A DNA stretch of 64,000 bases from Takifugu bimaculatus (Eukaryota; Chordata; Actinopteri; Tetraodontiformes; Tetraodontidae): assembly GCA_004026145.2 (NCBI GenBank), contig CP034975.1:27276013-27340012 (forward strand), in the 5' to 3' direction. Below the pieces are notes generated by a model. The model made no database searches. It worked only from the letters and a program-made list of their open reading frames with translations, and was not told the origin of the DNA. Below, piece after piece: positions 34,925 to 48,300 of this stretch (the stretch's first letter is position 1; every line of letters starts with the position of its first letter). Both the position numbers and the translations under genes were made by a program.

Positions 34925-37900
34925 AAACAGAAAGGACACGCAAAGCTGACGTCAGCAAAAAGAAACTGGATGGAGTAAAAAGACCGAAACCCCTTTGAGA
35001 CGGACCCATGCATGTGTCCTCTATTGATTGGAGCTTAAGGTTGAGCTTCAGGAGTCGATAATCTCACAGACAATAGATGGCACGCTGCTTCTTTCGGCTG
35101 ATAGTTAAGCATTACTGGTAAAAGGTGGCCTTAAATTATCGAGGGACTATCTCTGAGAATGACAACATGAGAAATAAAATATTGTTATATACCTATAAAC
35201 TTTAGACTTTGTATGATATAATTAATACTATCTAACTTCTGTCATCTTCAAAAACAGACACAGGATAGCTGTAATGTGCAGTCGTCTTGATATCTAATCG
35301 GAGTTTAGCATTTAGCAAATGCGAGGGGAAATAAAAGGAATCTAGTTGCTTTGTGGTTTGATATTGTAGCTGACACGTGCTGCATCATGATCTTCTCTCT
35401 TCTTGGCTGGAGACACTGTGGTTCTCTGTCCTTTACCCATCTGCTGTCACCAGCTGCTGAAACGCTCTGTGCTGACACGCTACCCTAAGGAAAGATTAAA
35501 GGCCAGAGCTATTCACATTTAATCAGTATTTTAAGCACTCGCCTTCTGATCATTAAGACTTCTGCCATCCTGTAAACTTTGTGCAGCGTCTGTGACAGTG
35601 TTTTATTTTGTTTTTTAAGTGCAGAACAGTTAAAATGTAGAAGACTCGCATTCAAATTGTGCAGTGACCAAACGCGATGTGACACGAATTAACTTGTAGC
35701 AACTTGTCTTATTTTGCTCTTTGCCTCCGAGCAGTGATTTCTGTCAGAATATTTAAACTGTTCTGCCCTTGTGGCGTCCAGTGAACATGTCAACATCCAA
35801 CTGAAACCTAAAAATAGCTCTTGTCTTTGTTAGCATCCTTGAAGGAGTTGAGCCGGACCAGCCATGGCATGAAAAGGTGATTGGATGATAAGTATCGAGG
35901 GAAATCAATACCTCTGTCACGACTATACTCTGGAGTAATCACCCTGGTCAATGAAAAGTGGGAAGATCAAACCTTTGTCATGTTTGTCAAGAGCTTCTCA
36001 TGCTATATTCAAACCAACTGGGTTCATAAACTGAAGCATCAACCCATTTTGTTCTTGGCTCTGGGGGTTTAACTGATAATGTCAAACAAAGCAGAGGTGT
36101 CACATTTACTATGGTAAACCAGAGGACAAATTCAGTCAGAGATTTAGTTCAAATAAAAGACAAAATGTAATGTAATGTAAAGTGTAAAAGAAATGGAGTG
36201 AAAATGTTATATTATGCAACTGACAGTTATTGTGAGTGGCCCTTAAATGGTGATTAAACACCCACAAAGTAAGTGCATATTTCAAAAATGTCTGCATGAT
36301 TATCATTTCTTCTTTACTCTGGGATCTTGTGTCTTTCAAGCACCGATCGATCGATCCATCCCCAGGAGTTATTGTCCCAGTTAGTCAAATCATTGGTTTG
36401 TTACCTACCAGAATAGGAGCCCCACTTCCTCTGTTCTGGTCTCCTGTGGAGTGCAGCAGAGGCTTGACATTGGACCAGGTCCATTGTCCTTTCTAAGCTT
36501 TTTTTGCATGTACCATTACACATCCAGCTGTATATCTCATCATAGGAAATTCTGCCATTTTTGTGAGGACCTTTTGACTTTCATTTAGCAAATTCAATGA
36601 TCAAGGCTCCATTTTCTTTCAATTGCTTCTTCATGTGTTTTATATGAGCTAACCCCCCCCTCCCAAATCTCCTGCAGGTAAAGTAGTGATTGAGCCACTG
36701 GTGGTATCCTTTCATCCGTAAATTGTGTTTTTTCACTTAATAAATTTCGTATTTGAATTCACTGACTGTTTTGTTGGGTTTCTAACAAAATAAAATATTT
36801 AAGGAAAACAGTTGTAAAGTAGAAAATATTGATGGGGCGACATCAGATGGCGTCCTTTGTATGCACATCTGTACCTTTGCTGAAACTGTCTATGCAAAAT
36901 CTTAAAGTTTATTTCCCCGCTGTAAATCATCATGGTACAGACCTTCACCAGGCTCCTCTTCCCATGCATAGCTTTACTTCTGTCAAATATACTTGGAGTG
37001 CCTCCATGTTCTTGTTCTTTTTAAATCATTGCCCCCCATGTGCCTGAACTGGATTCGAGTCAGTGTGTGCATCAGTTAAAAGTGTAGACTGCATAGGGGA
37101 ACTTGTGTGGGGAATTATTGAAGACCCCTCAAGATGCTGAAGCCAGAAATCATCTCCTCTATTCAGCATTGATGTGGACAAAAATATGAAGGTGTTTTTC
37201 CACAGCAACAACAGGGACACCATGCTAGCACCAATGTAGGTAAATCAGCAGTTGTACCCATGAGAAAGTGATTTGAAGCCATTCTGTAGATATGACGCTG
37301 CAGAATTTCTCTCTGTCATCTGTGAAGAATCACACGCCCACCTGCCATAATGTCCACTACCAGCACCGTTTTTGATTGAGGGCATCTCAAAGCTGTACGG
37401 GCATCCTTTAAAATTCGAGCTGTATTCAGGAGCACTGGAGCAAACAATCCCATTAGCCATTTTTCCATAAAGAGTGTCTTCAGCTGGGCATAATATAATA
37501 AAATGCTTGAATCAGGTGATCACCCTACCTCCACAAGGTTATTTGCAGACACAGCTCTGGTTGTGGTCTTCCACCAACAGGCTGTGAGAGCGGTGGGGAG
37601 TCGGACGGGAGTCGCTGCCATGGCCTCAATTTTCATGAACATTGGCGTAATGCAGCATGTGTGGGGTGCGTTCAAGTCCTTAAGGCCACCGCCAAGAGCG
37701 GACAGCTGTATGGTGGGGTTTCCATCAGTCACTAATTTGATTATAAAATAGAACATTGTCTCGTCAGGGTCGATCAGGCAAAGGGTTTAACGTCACGGCA
37801 TGCATGGAATGCTTATCGGTGCACTTGCAGGCAATCCAAATAAAATGTTCTCCGGCTACATCAAGGATGGTGAAAAATAAATAAGTTATGAAGCAGGTTG

Positions 37901-39540
37901 AATTTGTAAAGTGTGACTCTGGTCTGGTTTTACATAATACAGCTGCAGAACTCCATGGCTTTACGGCAATAAATAGATTGTGTTCAAAGACCGTAAGTGT
38001 GGCGTCCTATTTAAACGTATTCAGCTCATTCACTGGCAGAAGTAGCACAAGACAACAGTGTAGAATTATAATAACAAAGCGATTTGGTCCCTTTCATCCA
38101 TTTAGGATTCTGATCAGTTCAATTGTAGACAAAAAAAACACTTCCACGGGCTCAGATGTTCAGTCAGCAGAAAGGAGGAACTAGAGCGCAGAGACCCACA
38201 CGGGACAAATAAACCAAACCGTTGGAAAAACGATTTAAAATCTCAACACAATGACAAATAAAGGTCTTGGGAAATGACGTTTCAGTTTGAGCTTTCTCAG
38301 AACTCCAAAGTTGCTGCTGAAGCCTGAACGCAGTTACAGACGAAAACACTTTGTCACTATTTCTCAAAGATTTAATCCAAACTATTGTTAAAAGGAAGAG
38401 GACTTGGATGTTGAATACCCTCTGTGGGTACAGTTCTGAAACTTGAGTAAATTTGTTTTCTAACAGGAAAAAAAAAGCCTGTAGAGCTCAAGTTTCTTTC
38501 TCCTTAAAGTTCCTGTTTCATTAAATATCAGAACGGGACAGAAACATGCACAGAGTCCAGAGACGCACCATCGACCAGAGACCTTGAAGTGAACAGAAAT
38601 ACACAATTGAGAGCAAAGACACATTCTGGTGTCATGGATGAGCTGCTGCAATGGTACTGCAAGAGTAATAAAGGGCCTGGAGCCACCCTAAATATGGGGA
38701 AAGTGCAATGTTATCTGTCACTCCTAATCTCATCTGTCCCGATTCTTTTTTAATTCCTCCAGGCTGTTGTTTCCAAGAAAAAGAAGGCATCTAAATAAAA
38801 TGGTGAAATGTAACATATTAGTTTAGTTTAAATGAATATTGCTGCCATTATTTCATTATCTCAGGGAGCCATTTCACTGACATTACAGAAATCGCATAAC
38901 CATTCAAATCACCCCTGTTTTGCATTTTACGACCTACATGATGACACTGCAAAGTCAGCAAAGTCTCAGGTTACAACAGCTAACAAGCCCCCCCCTTTAG
39001 TTATGTCACAGTTAGGAGAGGCGACCTTGATGATGAATCCAGGACGAATACTTTGTTTTCACTGTGTATCTCTTGACCTGAAATGCACCGCGGCTCCAAA
39101 CAACTCCGAACAGCTAAATTAAAGACTGCACCTCCGAAGGGGGCAACCTTCATTGACGATCTCATTAACTCCTCCGTGGTGCACTGTCGACATCATGTTA
39201 CAACAAGTTAGATATTGATTTGAGTGACCTCCAAAATCGGCCCTCACACATGGAGAACATATCGGCTATTATTCTAATCATTCGCTCGTAAAGATCATTT
39301 TATTTTTCTCCCAAGTCTTTCGTCCTCAGCACCTGAAACGCAGCAGCAGTCAGGTCAGAGAAGTGGTTTCAGAGCTGAAAAATGTCCTGTAAGTTCTTCA
39401 TAAAACTCCCTCTTAATTGTTAAAGCAGAATAAGTCCCTCCAGGGCTTTTGGAAATGGTTGCATGAATGTCCAAAAGGGTCTGACATGTCCTTGCCAAGA
39501 AGTGTGGAGAGCTTTTTTTAGTTTTTTTTTTTATTATTCT

Positions 39541-39660
39541 GCATGTGACTGGCTATTGCCTCGTTCAAGGACACTTTGACGTGCAGGACACGTTTGCCAC
39601 TTCAGAGATTCGAACGGCGACCTTTGGCAGTCTCTCTGCCACCTGCTATCCATGTCCTCC
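39541..39660. repeat. Possible degenerate interspersed repeat
   Basis: The phrases CTCGTTCAAGGACACTTTGA and GATTCGAACGGCGACCTTTG recall a widespread teleost repeat that has 'CAAGGGCACTT' followed by 'GATCGAACCGCCGACCTT'. Only these two short phrases support it, so it is a weak call. Confidence 0.3.
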
Positions 39661-42600
39661 ATTCCATCCCCAGTATTTTTACTTTAGAAGAATGTAATAT
39701 ATTTACAAATGTTGAATTCTAGCATGTATGCAGCTTTGCTAAATAAAACCGAATGCGGACCACAGACAGAAAAAATAAAAATGTGAAATGGAAGCACCTT
39801 GATTCCCTCTGGTCCTGACCTGCAATATAACCTTTAAGTCCCTCCTTTTTGCCCCATCTCTTGGGCTGCTAATGTCCACATCACTCTTGCATCTGCAGGT
39901 GTTTAATAATAGCATATATAGGACACTGATGCCTCACTGAGCGCTATATGTGTAGCATGATAGGCTTTGTGCTCGTTCACCGACTGATAAAACAATCTTT
40001 TCTTCGACTTTCATGACGTTGCTCCACGAAAGGTTAAACTGTTCACTGCAAAGCTTCAGATTAATTAATTTCGCTTCAGGTTCTACATGATATTTTCTAA
40101 TAGGAACATTATTAGTCTACACCTGCGCCAACATGAATGGCACCATGAAAAGACCATCTGTGCAGAACGACCATTAAACTACTCACTGGGCCACTGCCCA
40201 GGTAATTTATTCAATAATGTGATAAAAGATGGCTTTCTATTCTTCCTAGAGTCTTGGTGAGTTTGGGGAGTAAGTGCTGCTTTCCTTTGTTTTTGCTTTT
40301 TTGTGTGTAAATCAGGTTGGGAGGTAAAACAAATGAAACCAAATTGATCCGCTTCCATTTCCAACAAAAAAAAAATATTGATAAATAATCAACTGTAAAG
40401 CAATAACTCATAATTAGATGACTTTGTGGTGAATTGTTTAATGTGCCTGATCCATAATGTTTTGTGTAGTTGTGGTGCATCAAAAATAATCATTATTCAT
40501 TATATACATGAATTGCTATGTTTTGTTCACTAGGAAGGCAGCGATGTGGTCTTCATAGAAACACTGAGTGTCTTTCCCCAGAGCACAACAACGTCCTGTT
40601 GTAATAGAACTAACGTGGAAAAATACACGTCTTTTGGACCACATGCCACCAAGACAAACTGTTTCTATTATTGAATTTTTTTTAATGGCTGGAAGAGGTA
40701 GAACAGTATTGTTTTTGCAGTTCCCATGTGTCATCATCAAACTACAATACAACTAGGATGTTTACTTTTTCTGATACCTGAATTAGGTAAAAGTGAAGTA
40801 AATGAATTCCAGCCCTCTTAATTAGGACTAATTTGTCTGATCATTGGTAACATTTTGTTAGCTTACCTAAACAAACTCCAGTTTCTCTTATCTTCCTAAT
40901 AAAAAGGGTCAGGGTCTTTCATTAAAATGTTAATGGAATTTCGGTAAAAACAGAAGGCACAAAAGGCAGGCGGCCAGGCTGAACAAAGAGAGCAAGTCCA
41001 ACTAGTGTCTCCTATTCCAGCCAAACATGTCATTCTACAAGTGACTCAGCAGCAGAGAACAATAGATTATTCACACACATGGCAACAAAGCGAGCAGAAT
41101 GGTTCTATATCCAGCATCTTGTTAGTCTGCTGTCAGGATTTGGAAAAGAAAACAGTTTTGCACACTTTGCTTCTACACCTTTAGGACCCCTGTATGTGGA
41201 CATTTTAGACCTGCTGCATCTCCCTTTATATTAATTATAAGTTAAAATGCATTTGTTAAACTGGATCGTTCCCAGTAAAGTGTAGATATCTTAAGGGAAC
41301 CGATGTGGGTTCTGAAAAAGGATGGTTTTTTTTTCTTGCAATGTATAGGTTATAAATGATGTCCCAAAGCCCCAGGATAGAAGCTCCTCTGCAGTCCAGT
41401 GGGACGGCAGGATTTATGTCTGGATTTCCAGAAGACAAAAGAGCAGCTGCATGATAATGGAATCCATGTACGGCAACCATAGGTGCTACTATTGTGAGAT
41501 AACATTGACATAGAGAGAGAGAGTGATAAGAAAATATGATATTCTAACCTGTTCTATTTGTCAGAAATACACTAAAAACCAGTTCACACACACTGACAAA
41601 CAGATTACAGAATAGGCTTCTGTGCACATCCTGTGGTATGAAGCCCAATTTTGTGGATGATTAAAACCCCTTATGGCTGTGTCGCTGACAGATTCTGCTC
41701 CTCGGCCAGAAAGCCTCTTCACAGACAAGGAAACCTCGCTGGTGATACGAAACACATTTCTCTTATTCAGCTGGTGCGTTTCCATCACGACTGTTTACCA
41801 AAGCTGTTTGGAAACGATGCATAGAGGGACAAGAACAAATATCAGACTGAAGTGTTCGAGACGGTTTTATTGTCAAATGCTGGTAAAATGGCCAATAAAA
41901 CACCATAATCACGAAAACAATTCAAATAAAACTCACATCATTTCAAAACCAGACCATTAGAGCCCTTTCATGAACATCACACAAATGTACAGCCCAATTA
42001 CAATATCTTTATGGATGATAAGACAATTACAATCTCTTTAAGACATTCAAATACATTAACAGCAGTTTGTTTTGTTGTTTTTTTGTTGACAATTTTGAAC
42101 ATTTAACAGAGAAGACACAAAAGGAAGGTGTATTCCTCATGATTATAAAGACGGTGTACACTCAGCATGAACATTATTGGACAGTCAACTCTTCTAATGC
42201 TAACACCCTATTTTTGTTCTGCCTTTTTTTTTTCCTTGACTATTTTGTTGGATGCAAACGCGGCTAGCAGGAGTTGAAATGCCGTTGGCCAGATTGAATC
42301 CACAGTGCTGCGGCAAATAAGTTACAGAGAGGAGGCACTTGGAAATAATCGCATCCTGACCGGCAAAACAATTCTGACAGACAGCTGCCAAATCATCCAT
42401 ATAGCAGTTGTGAATGTAAATGAGTCCCCATGAGTGATTGTTTTTAACTGTAATCAATAGTGGCAGCCCCCATATGCAGTATCCAAACAGTGTGTTTGCT
42501 ACATTTGTAAACTGGGTTTGTTTTCTATTACCCAGACTTGTAAAATGACATTTGCATTGACAGCGTGACACAAAGAGCATAAATCAAAGAATGGATCATA

Positions 42601-42906
42601 TCTACAGCCACATTTAATCACCAGAGTGGGAACGCCGCCGTATTCCATCTCTGCGAGTTGAATAGACGTAGCAGTATTTTGCTTTAATTTGTGCTATCAC
42701 AGTTGCCCTTTGTAGTTGCAGAGACAGATTTAATCACATTTCATAAAATCTGAATAAATTATCTGGAAAATTACAAAAGATAGCCTTTCTGAGGTCTAAA
42801 AACACTAAAAAGTGGCCAGTTTTAGCCACTGAAATACCTCCGATGATGTGCCCAAAAACATTTTCGATTGTGTTTGAGCAGCTTTGCATGCGTGGATCTT
42901 CAGCTG

Positions 42907-43695
42907 CTAGAGGACGGTGCTGATGGTGTCAAAGTCTTTGCTGATCTGGGAGCTGCTTGGCAGGGACTTGAGGTACTCCAGGTGCCTCCTAGCATCCTCT
43001 TGATTGTGTCTCACGTAGTAGATGACGTACGCGATCACCATGGTGAACCATCCGAACATGGTGACGAACATGGCGACGTCGGTGGTTTTGTGATGAATGT
43101 TGCAGAAGTTGATCCCTGAGTCCAGCACCTGGATGACTGGCTTCCCTGCGTATTCCTCCTGGGCAGCTGTGTGGCAGACGACCTCGTTCACCGTCTCAGG
43201 ATCCAGCTGGAGCTCCCTCAGCACCTCCTGCAGCGTGCACTCGCAGGACCACGGGTTGTTCGATAGGCTGATTCGCGCTCTGAGGTGGGAAAACGCCTCT
43301 TTGGGGACGCTTCGGATGCGGTTGTTTGAAAGGTCTAAGACGTGCAGGCTGTCAGACACGCCTTGGAAAGCCCCTACCTCCACGGTGTCTATGTCATTGT
43401 TGGACAGGTCAAGCTCCTGAAGGTAGTGCAGTTCTCTGAACGCGTGGTTGGGGATGTGTGTGATGTGGTTGGACCCTAAAAGTAAGACGACGGTATCTCT
43501 TGGAAGATCTGAGGGAATCTTGTCCAAACCGCGGGATATGCACTGGACCACAGTCATGCCGCTCTTCTCTATACAGTGACAGCTTGAGGGACAGGCCATC
43601 ACCGGTGGGTTTAATATGAGTGTTGCCAAGAGCAAACTCCACAAAAGGGCAAAAGGGGTCTTCTTGGGCATATCAGGCCCTGCTCTGTCCTGCAT
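42907..43695 (-). CDS. lrrc3: LRRC3-type leucine-rich repeat membrane protein, single coding exon
   Basis: A 262-residue type I membrane protein, about the usual length of the LRRC3/LRRC3B family. In order: signal peptide (about 1-34, core FALLWSLLLATLIL), LRRNT cysteine cluster CPSSCHC (35-41), three leucine-rich repeats (about 66-140, with LQELDLSNNDID and LHVLDLSNNRIR), LRRCT (NPWSCEC to FCNI), membrane helix (about 206-228, VTMFGWFTMVIAYVIYYV) and a short tail with the family signature RHNQEDARRHLEYLKSLPS, ending in DTISTVL. The coding region is unbroken, as expected for the family. Two starts are possible: ATG at 43695, or ATG at 43671, which gives a signal peptide closer to usual length. 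A 3' splice consensus just upstream (exon start about 43717) implies a non-coding 5' exon. LRRC3 is favoured over LRRC3B by PETVNEVVCHT and by pcbp3 nearby, as on human 21q22.3. LRRC3C is the alternative. Confidence 0.88.
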   Translation of the reverse strand: MQDRAGPDMPKKTPFALLWSLLLATLILNPPVMACPSSCHCIEKSGMTVVQCISRGLDKIPSDLPRDTVVLLLGSNHITHIPNHAFRELHYLQELDLSNNDIDTVEVGAFQGVSDSLHVLDLSNNRIRSVPKEAFSHLRARISLSNNPWSCECTLQEVLRELQLDPETVNEVVCHTAAQEEYAGKPVIQVLDSGINFCNIHHKTTDVAMFVTMFGWFTMVIAYVIYYVRHNQEDARRHLEYLKSLPSSSQISKDFDTISTVL

Positions 43696-44405
43696 ATTCA
43701 GCAGCCACTTCCCACTCCTGTCAGGTCAAGGCAAACATAGTTCCCGATGCTGCTTCCAAATGCTGAAGTGATGCCTCTGCTCATATGACACAATGGCTCA
43801 TCTCGTGAGACACATTTAAAATGGATCCAACAGACTTTCGCACAATCTTATGGAATCGATTTCAAAAGAGCTCATCCAAAGATGGAGCGGATCACTGAGC
43901 ATATTTCCAGCAGTAATCTCAGGTTCATGGCGAGAGTCTTGAAAGCTTCAGTCAGTTAGGAGGGGAGGGGGCAGCGCACCATGTCCAGCACTGCAAGAGA
44001 CAAAGAACGCCGTTATTCTCGGGGAGAGACCCCAATTTTCGATATCTGGATGCAGCAGGAGCTGGCATGACCGCTGACGATGTTGGAGGCTAACACTAAA
44101 TGACTCTTGGAAGCATAATTCATCTTCCAATTGCTTTTGTCTCCCCAGTATGAGAGGAGCCATCGAATCCCCCGCAGTGTAATGTGATTATTTCGAAATA
44201 TCCATTTGGCTATAGCAAATCTCATAAACCAATGTGCCCATTCATGGGTCATCTGTAACATTTTCTCATTCAATTAAGCAAACATCATTTAGTTCTGCTC
44301 CATCTTCTATAAACAGTACAATCAAATGATTTCTGTGCTTATTTGCTGTAGCCAATTTTAGTCTTAGTCAGTCCTCTGACTGTGGAACAGAGGGAACTGA
44401 ATAAT

Positions 44406-44408
<3 letters not shown>

Positions 44409-44460
<52 letters not shown>
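44409..44460. repeat. (AT)26 microsatellite
   Basis: A perfect 52-base AT run in the presumed lrrc3 5' intron. Confidence 0.98.
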
Positions 44461-44462
<2 letters not shown>

Positions 44463-45235
44463 ATGCTGTCAACTCTGTCCAACTCTGACCGAAGGCTATT
44501 CTGTGTCCATTTCAAGGACTGTGTCATGATGTGTGTAGTTGCGAGCGGGCGGATCGTCACTTAAGGAGTGCGCACCCTCTGCTGGGCTAAACTGATCCCA
44601 CATAACCCCTCGCTGTGTTCGAGGTCATCTGCCTGCGTGCCTTTTCTATTTTTCCCCCCTCCTGTCTTTGGCACGGACTTCTTTTACCCCATCAGCTATT
44701 CGCTTGCTCGTCATCGCGTCCAGCGGGAGGTGCGGACGCGTGTCACGCACGCTCGCAAAGGTCGCCAAAACACCCCCACGGTCATGTTATGACATCAGGG
44801 CATCATTAAGTAAAACGTTAGGTTATTTTTACATGGTGTTCTAGTGAGGGGGGAACTGACAGGACTTCTCATAGTTTTTTAAATCGTAATATAAGTGGTA
44901 ATACTATTCTACTTAAAGTTTGAACTCTAACCGAATGAATCCGCTGTAATTATACTCTAACTAATTACTTATAACTTAATTATACTGAATTAGGAGAATA
45001 TTCAGTGAAATTGTTGCGGAGCCACGTACCGTGATGCATTCCTCCAAAGATCGGTGCAGCTGTTACTCTGTATGGAAGGAAAATAAAATAAACCTTCATC
45101 TTGAGGTGGAAAGTGCCGGTTACTTCCGAGCGTCCATATTCCCGAGAGGAAATCAGTTCCAAGAATAAAGTTGCCGCTGAAGTCTGTCTGTGAAATGAGT
45201 CACATCTGCATACGCGTCTCTTTTATGTCACACTT

Positions 45236-45345
45236 GTTGATGACGGCGGGACGCGCGGAGGCGCACAGGTCCGACTGGTCACACAGATCCACGGACGAGG
45301 CTTCTGCAGCTCTCTCCCTGCTCCGGTCCCCCCCCGCCTGTCTGT
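45236..45345. promoter_or_regulatory. CpG-rich patch, candidate lrrc3 promoter or first exon
   Basis: CpG-dense sequence (GGCGGGACGCGCGGAGGCGC and following) in otherwise AT-rich DNA, 1.5 kb upstream of the lrrc3 coding exon. The role is inferred from composition and position only. The patch at about 44700-44765 is a competing candidate. Confidence 0.25.
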
Positions 45346-48300
45346 AGGTCTCCCTGTCTGTCCGTCGATTTCCATGGTCCTCTCTGTCTCACTTCTCCAG
45401 CCGATTTCGAGATGTTATTTATTTCATGCCTTTTCTTATAGTCCCCCCTCCCCCTTTTTAAATTAAATCCTCATCCCGCCGTTGAAAAACAACCCTTTCC
45501 CCCTATTGTTAAGCGTATATTCCTCTCCCATAATCCCAAAATACCATTTTAGCAAATTGTATTCTCCTCTGATAAAATTATGGGACTATTATTGCAAAAT
45601 GACGCAATATTATTCCTGTATTTAATTAACTAAAAACATATAAAAGACAGATTTTTTTTTTCTGGGGGGGGGGTGGTGTTTGGAGGGAAGCATGCACAAT
45701 AAGGTAAATGGAAGAATGATGAGATCCCTTTGATTTGTTTAGGCGTTGATGTTGACCGTGTGTTTGAAAAAGGTTGTGATTTTCACATCACGTTAACGAC
45801 AGGCTCATCCCACAAGGCTGTGGTCGTCTCAGGTGACCTCTTCAGCTGCGCTCACAATGATGTTTGTTTAGCCTGAAACATATGGCTTCAAGTGAAACCC
45901 CATGTGTGGGTTTTAAAAAAATGTCCACTTCCATTTGCTCCCCCCACTCCCCTTCCCGTGGTTTAAATGTAGGTCACCCAGGTGTGTTATTGGAGCTATG
46001 AAGAAGGTTTCATGGACCTGTACTGCGGCACTTTCTGTGCCACCTGGCAAAATGATGAATTGTCTATATTAAGTCCACTATGGTGCATTCTGCTCCAGCT
46101 ATAACCATGTGAAGTGAGTCACTATAGGGTGTTTAATATCTCTGTAAGGCTGTGCAAGTGCAATAAGAGAAAAACACTTTAGATTTACACTTCTTGAACA
46201 CCGGTGTCACAAGTGAGCTTTCTAATATCATGAACTACGACAAATCCATATTTGTATGTGAGCAAAGCATGAGTGTATTGTAAGGGCTCATCTGAGCTTT
46301 GTTCCACTGAACACTCCACTTTGTTGCATCGAAGAAACTTGACTGTTTTTCCATTGACAAAATCCTCACTTGTAGCATAGAGGAGATGAAGCCCAAACAA
46401 AGCCAAGTTTATGTGGGATTAAGGGTGAAATAAAGGACTATTAAGGAGCACAGTTTCTTGTCTAATTCCAAATTCAACATCGATTGATTCGCTTCTTCCA
46501 GAGGAAGGAAAACATCAAGTTTTTTCACTTCACAGCAAGAAGGTTCCATGTTGGAATCCCCGGGAGGCTTTTCTTTGTGTAATTTGCATGTTTTCACCGG
46601 ATCATGCATTTTGGGGGATGGTGGAATTGGCTAATGTGTTTATTTAACAACTGAATCTTCTTGGTACCAGGTCAGGTCATAAAAATGTCTGGACTCACTG
46701 TTTTGTAAACCACTCACCAAGATTAGGAAATATTTGATGCAATGTTTGCCTTGCATGCATCATTAGGTTTTACTATTGCAATATGAAGTAATCGGATCAC
46801 ATTGTTTATGCGTAACATTGGAAAATTTGGGGAATTAATTCGAAAATCATTCTGTAAACACGGCAGATCTAATTTTAGGCCAGCCGGCTTTTTACTTTAC
46901 GAACCCCACCTGGTGAAATATTATAAGGTGAGGTGGAAGAGGAGGAGAGGCAGTAAATGGCACTTTAAATGGCACCATAAAACAATGCCTGTGTAGGTTT
47001 TAAAGTCAAGTGTGGGGGCTTTGACAACTTTTACCGCAGAAGGCTGTCTAGAATGGGTAAACGGTTTCACAACCCTCGTCACGGGGAATTGCCTGCGACT
47101 TCGGTGATTGCCATTTCATCACATGTCTGTGCATCTAAAAGTGACTCAGCACAGATCATATCAGTAAATCAACAGATGGGAGCAGATGATACATTATATG
47201 CTTCACAATTCATTCCCAGATGTCCGGACACCTGAGGAAAGCCCTGGCCATAAAGAAGTGGCACCACATTCATGTTATGTTTGCACATTGCTGTTAGGCA
47301 GAAAATGTGCTTGGTATTAATGTCTGGGACCACTCCTGAGGACTTTCTATGACTCTGTGGTGGGATCAGCCATCTTCTACGGGATAGTCTGCTGGTCCAG
47401 TAGCATCACGGACAGGGACAGGAAGAGGATGGACAGACTGATGAGGAGGGCCAGCTCTGTCCTGGGATGTCCCCTGGACTCGGTGGAGGTGGTGGGAAAC
47501 GGAAGGATGATGGCTAAGCTGTCATCCATGTTGAACAACACGTCCCACCCCCTACAGGACACCCTGGCAGCACTGGGCAGCTCATTCAGTGAGCGGCTGC
47601 TCCACCCTCACTGTGTGAAGGAGAGGTATCGCAGATCTTTCCTGCCGGCTGCTGTCAGACTGCACAATAAACATAACACCTGCTAGCACAATCTGAATAT
47701 TATATATTCTGATATGTATATTGTATTCACCCTCTGTACTATGTACAGGTATACAGAGGCCTGAGTATCCATTTATCTGGATTATTGTAAATATACATCC
47801 TCTTTGTATATCCCAAATCCTGTTCTATTTGATTTTATCTTATTTTTCCCTGCGTGCTCTTGCTGTTGTTGCACTGTAAATTTCCCCATGTGGGACATTA
47901 AAGGATCTGAATCTGAATCTGAATCTGAATCATTATTTTAGGTGCTGCATTTCCACATTGGTGACTCTGCAGGATTAGAGGAGAATGCAGGTTTTCATGC
48001 TTAAAACTACTTGAGGTGCTGCCAATATTAATAAAAGCACCCGCAGGCTGGTTGCATGCTGGGAGTCATCATGCTGATTAAATCACTCGCATGTCAGAGT
48101 TTCAGTAGGCCTGACTAACACACCTTTCACATATATTAATGTTTCCCCGTCATTCGTGAGGCACTGCTAATAATCTTTTACTGTTCATTGCATCTAACAA
48201 AGGCAGACATTAATATGTTAATTTACAAGCTGAGTGTATTTGAGATACAATGGTGGGAAAAAATACTAGCATCCCGAGGAGGAGTTTAATCAAAGAACAT

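Larger units (their letters stand above)
28725..42906. other. Intergenic region between fam171b and lrrc3
   Basis: About 14.2 kb between two minus-strand genes. The fam171b promoter should lie in the first part: CpG-containing sequence is seen at about 29140-29340, though no TATA box was assigned. The rest shows no supported exon. It holds the telomere-motif island, a (TTA)n run at about 30337-30362, the pentanucleotide array and retroelement tail at 34.2-34.9 kb, and a weak repeat candidate near 39.6 kb. Confidence 0.55.
43718..45345 (-). other. lrrc3: Probable lrrc3 5' intron and upstream region
   Basis: Begins with the acceptor at 43718-43721 (minus strand CTGACAG|GAG). It contains the (TA)n run and several CpG-rich patches (about 44540-44765 and 45236-45345). 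One of these probably holds the non-coding first exon, but no exon can be fixed from sequence alone. Confidence 0.35.

Noticed and set aside
43097..43420. 107-codon plus-strand ORF over lrrc3
   Set aside because: Antisense shadow of the lrrc3 coding exon, with no family resemblance.
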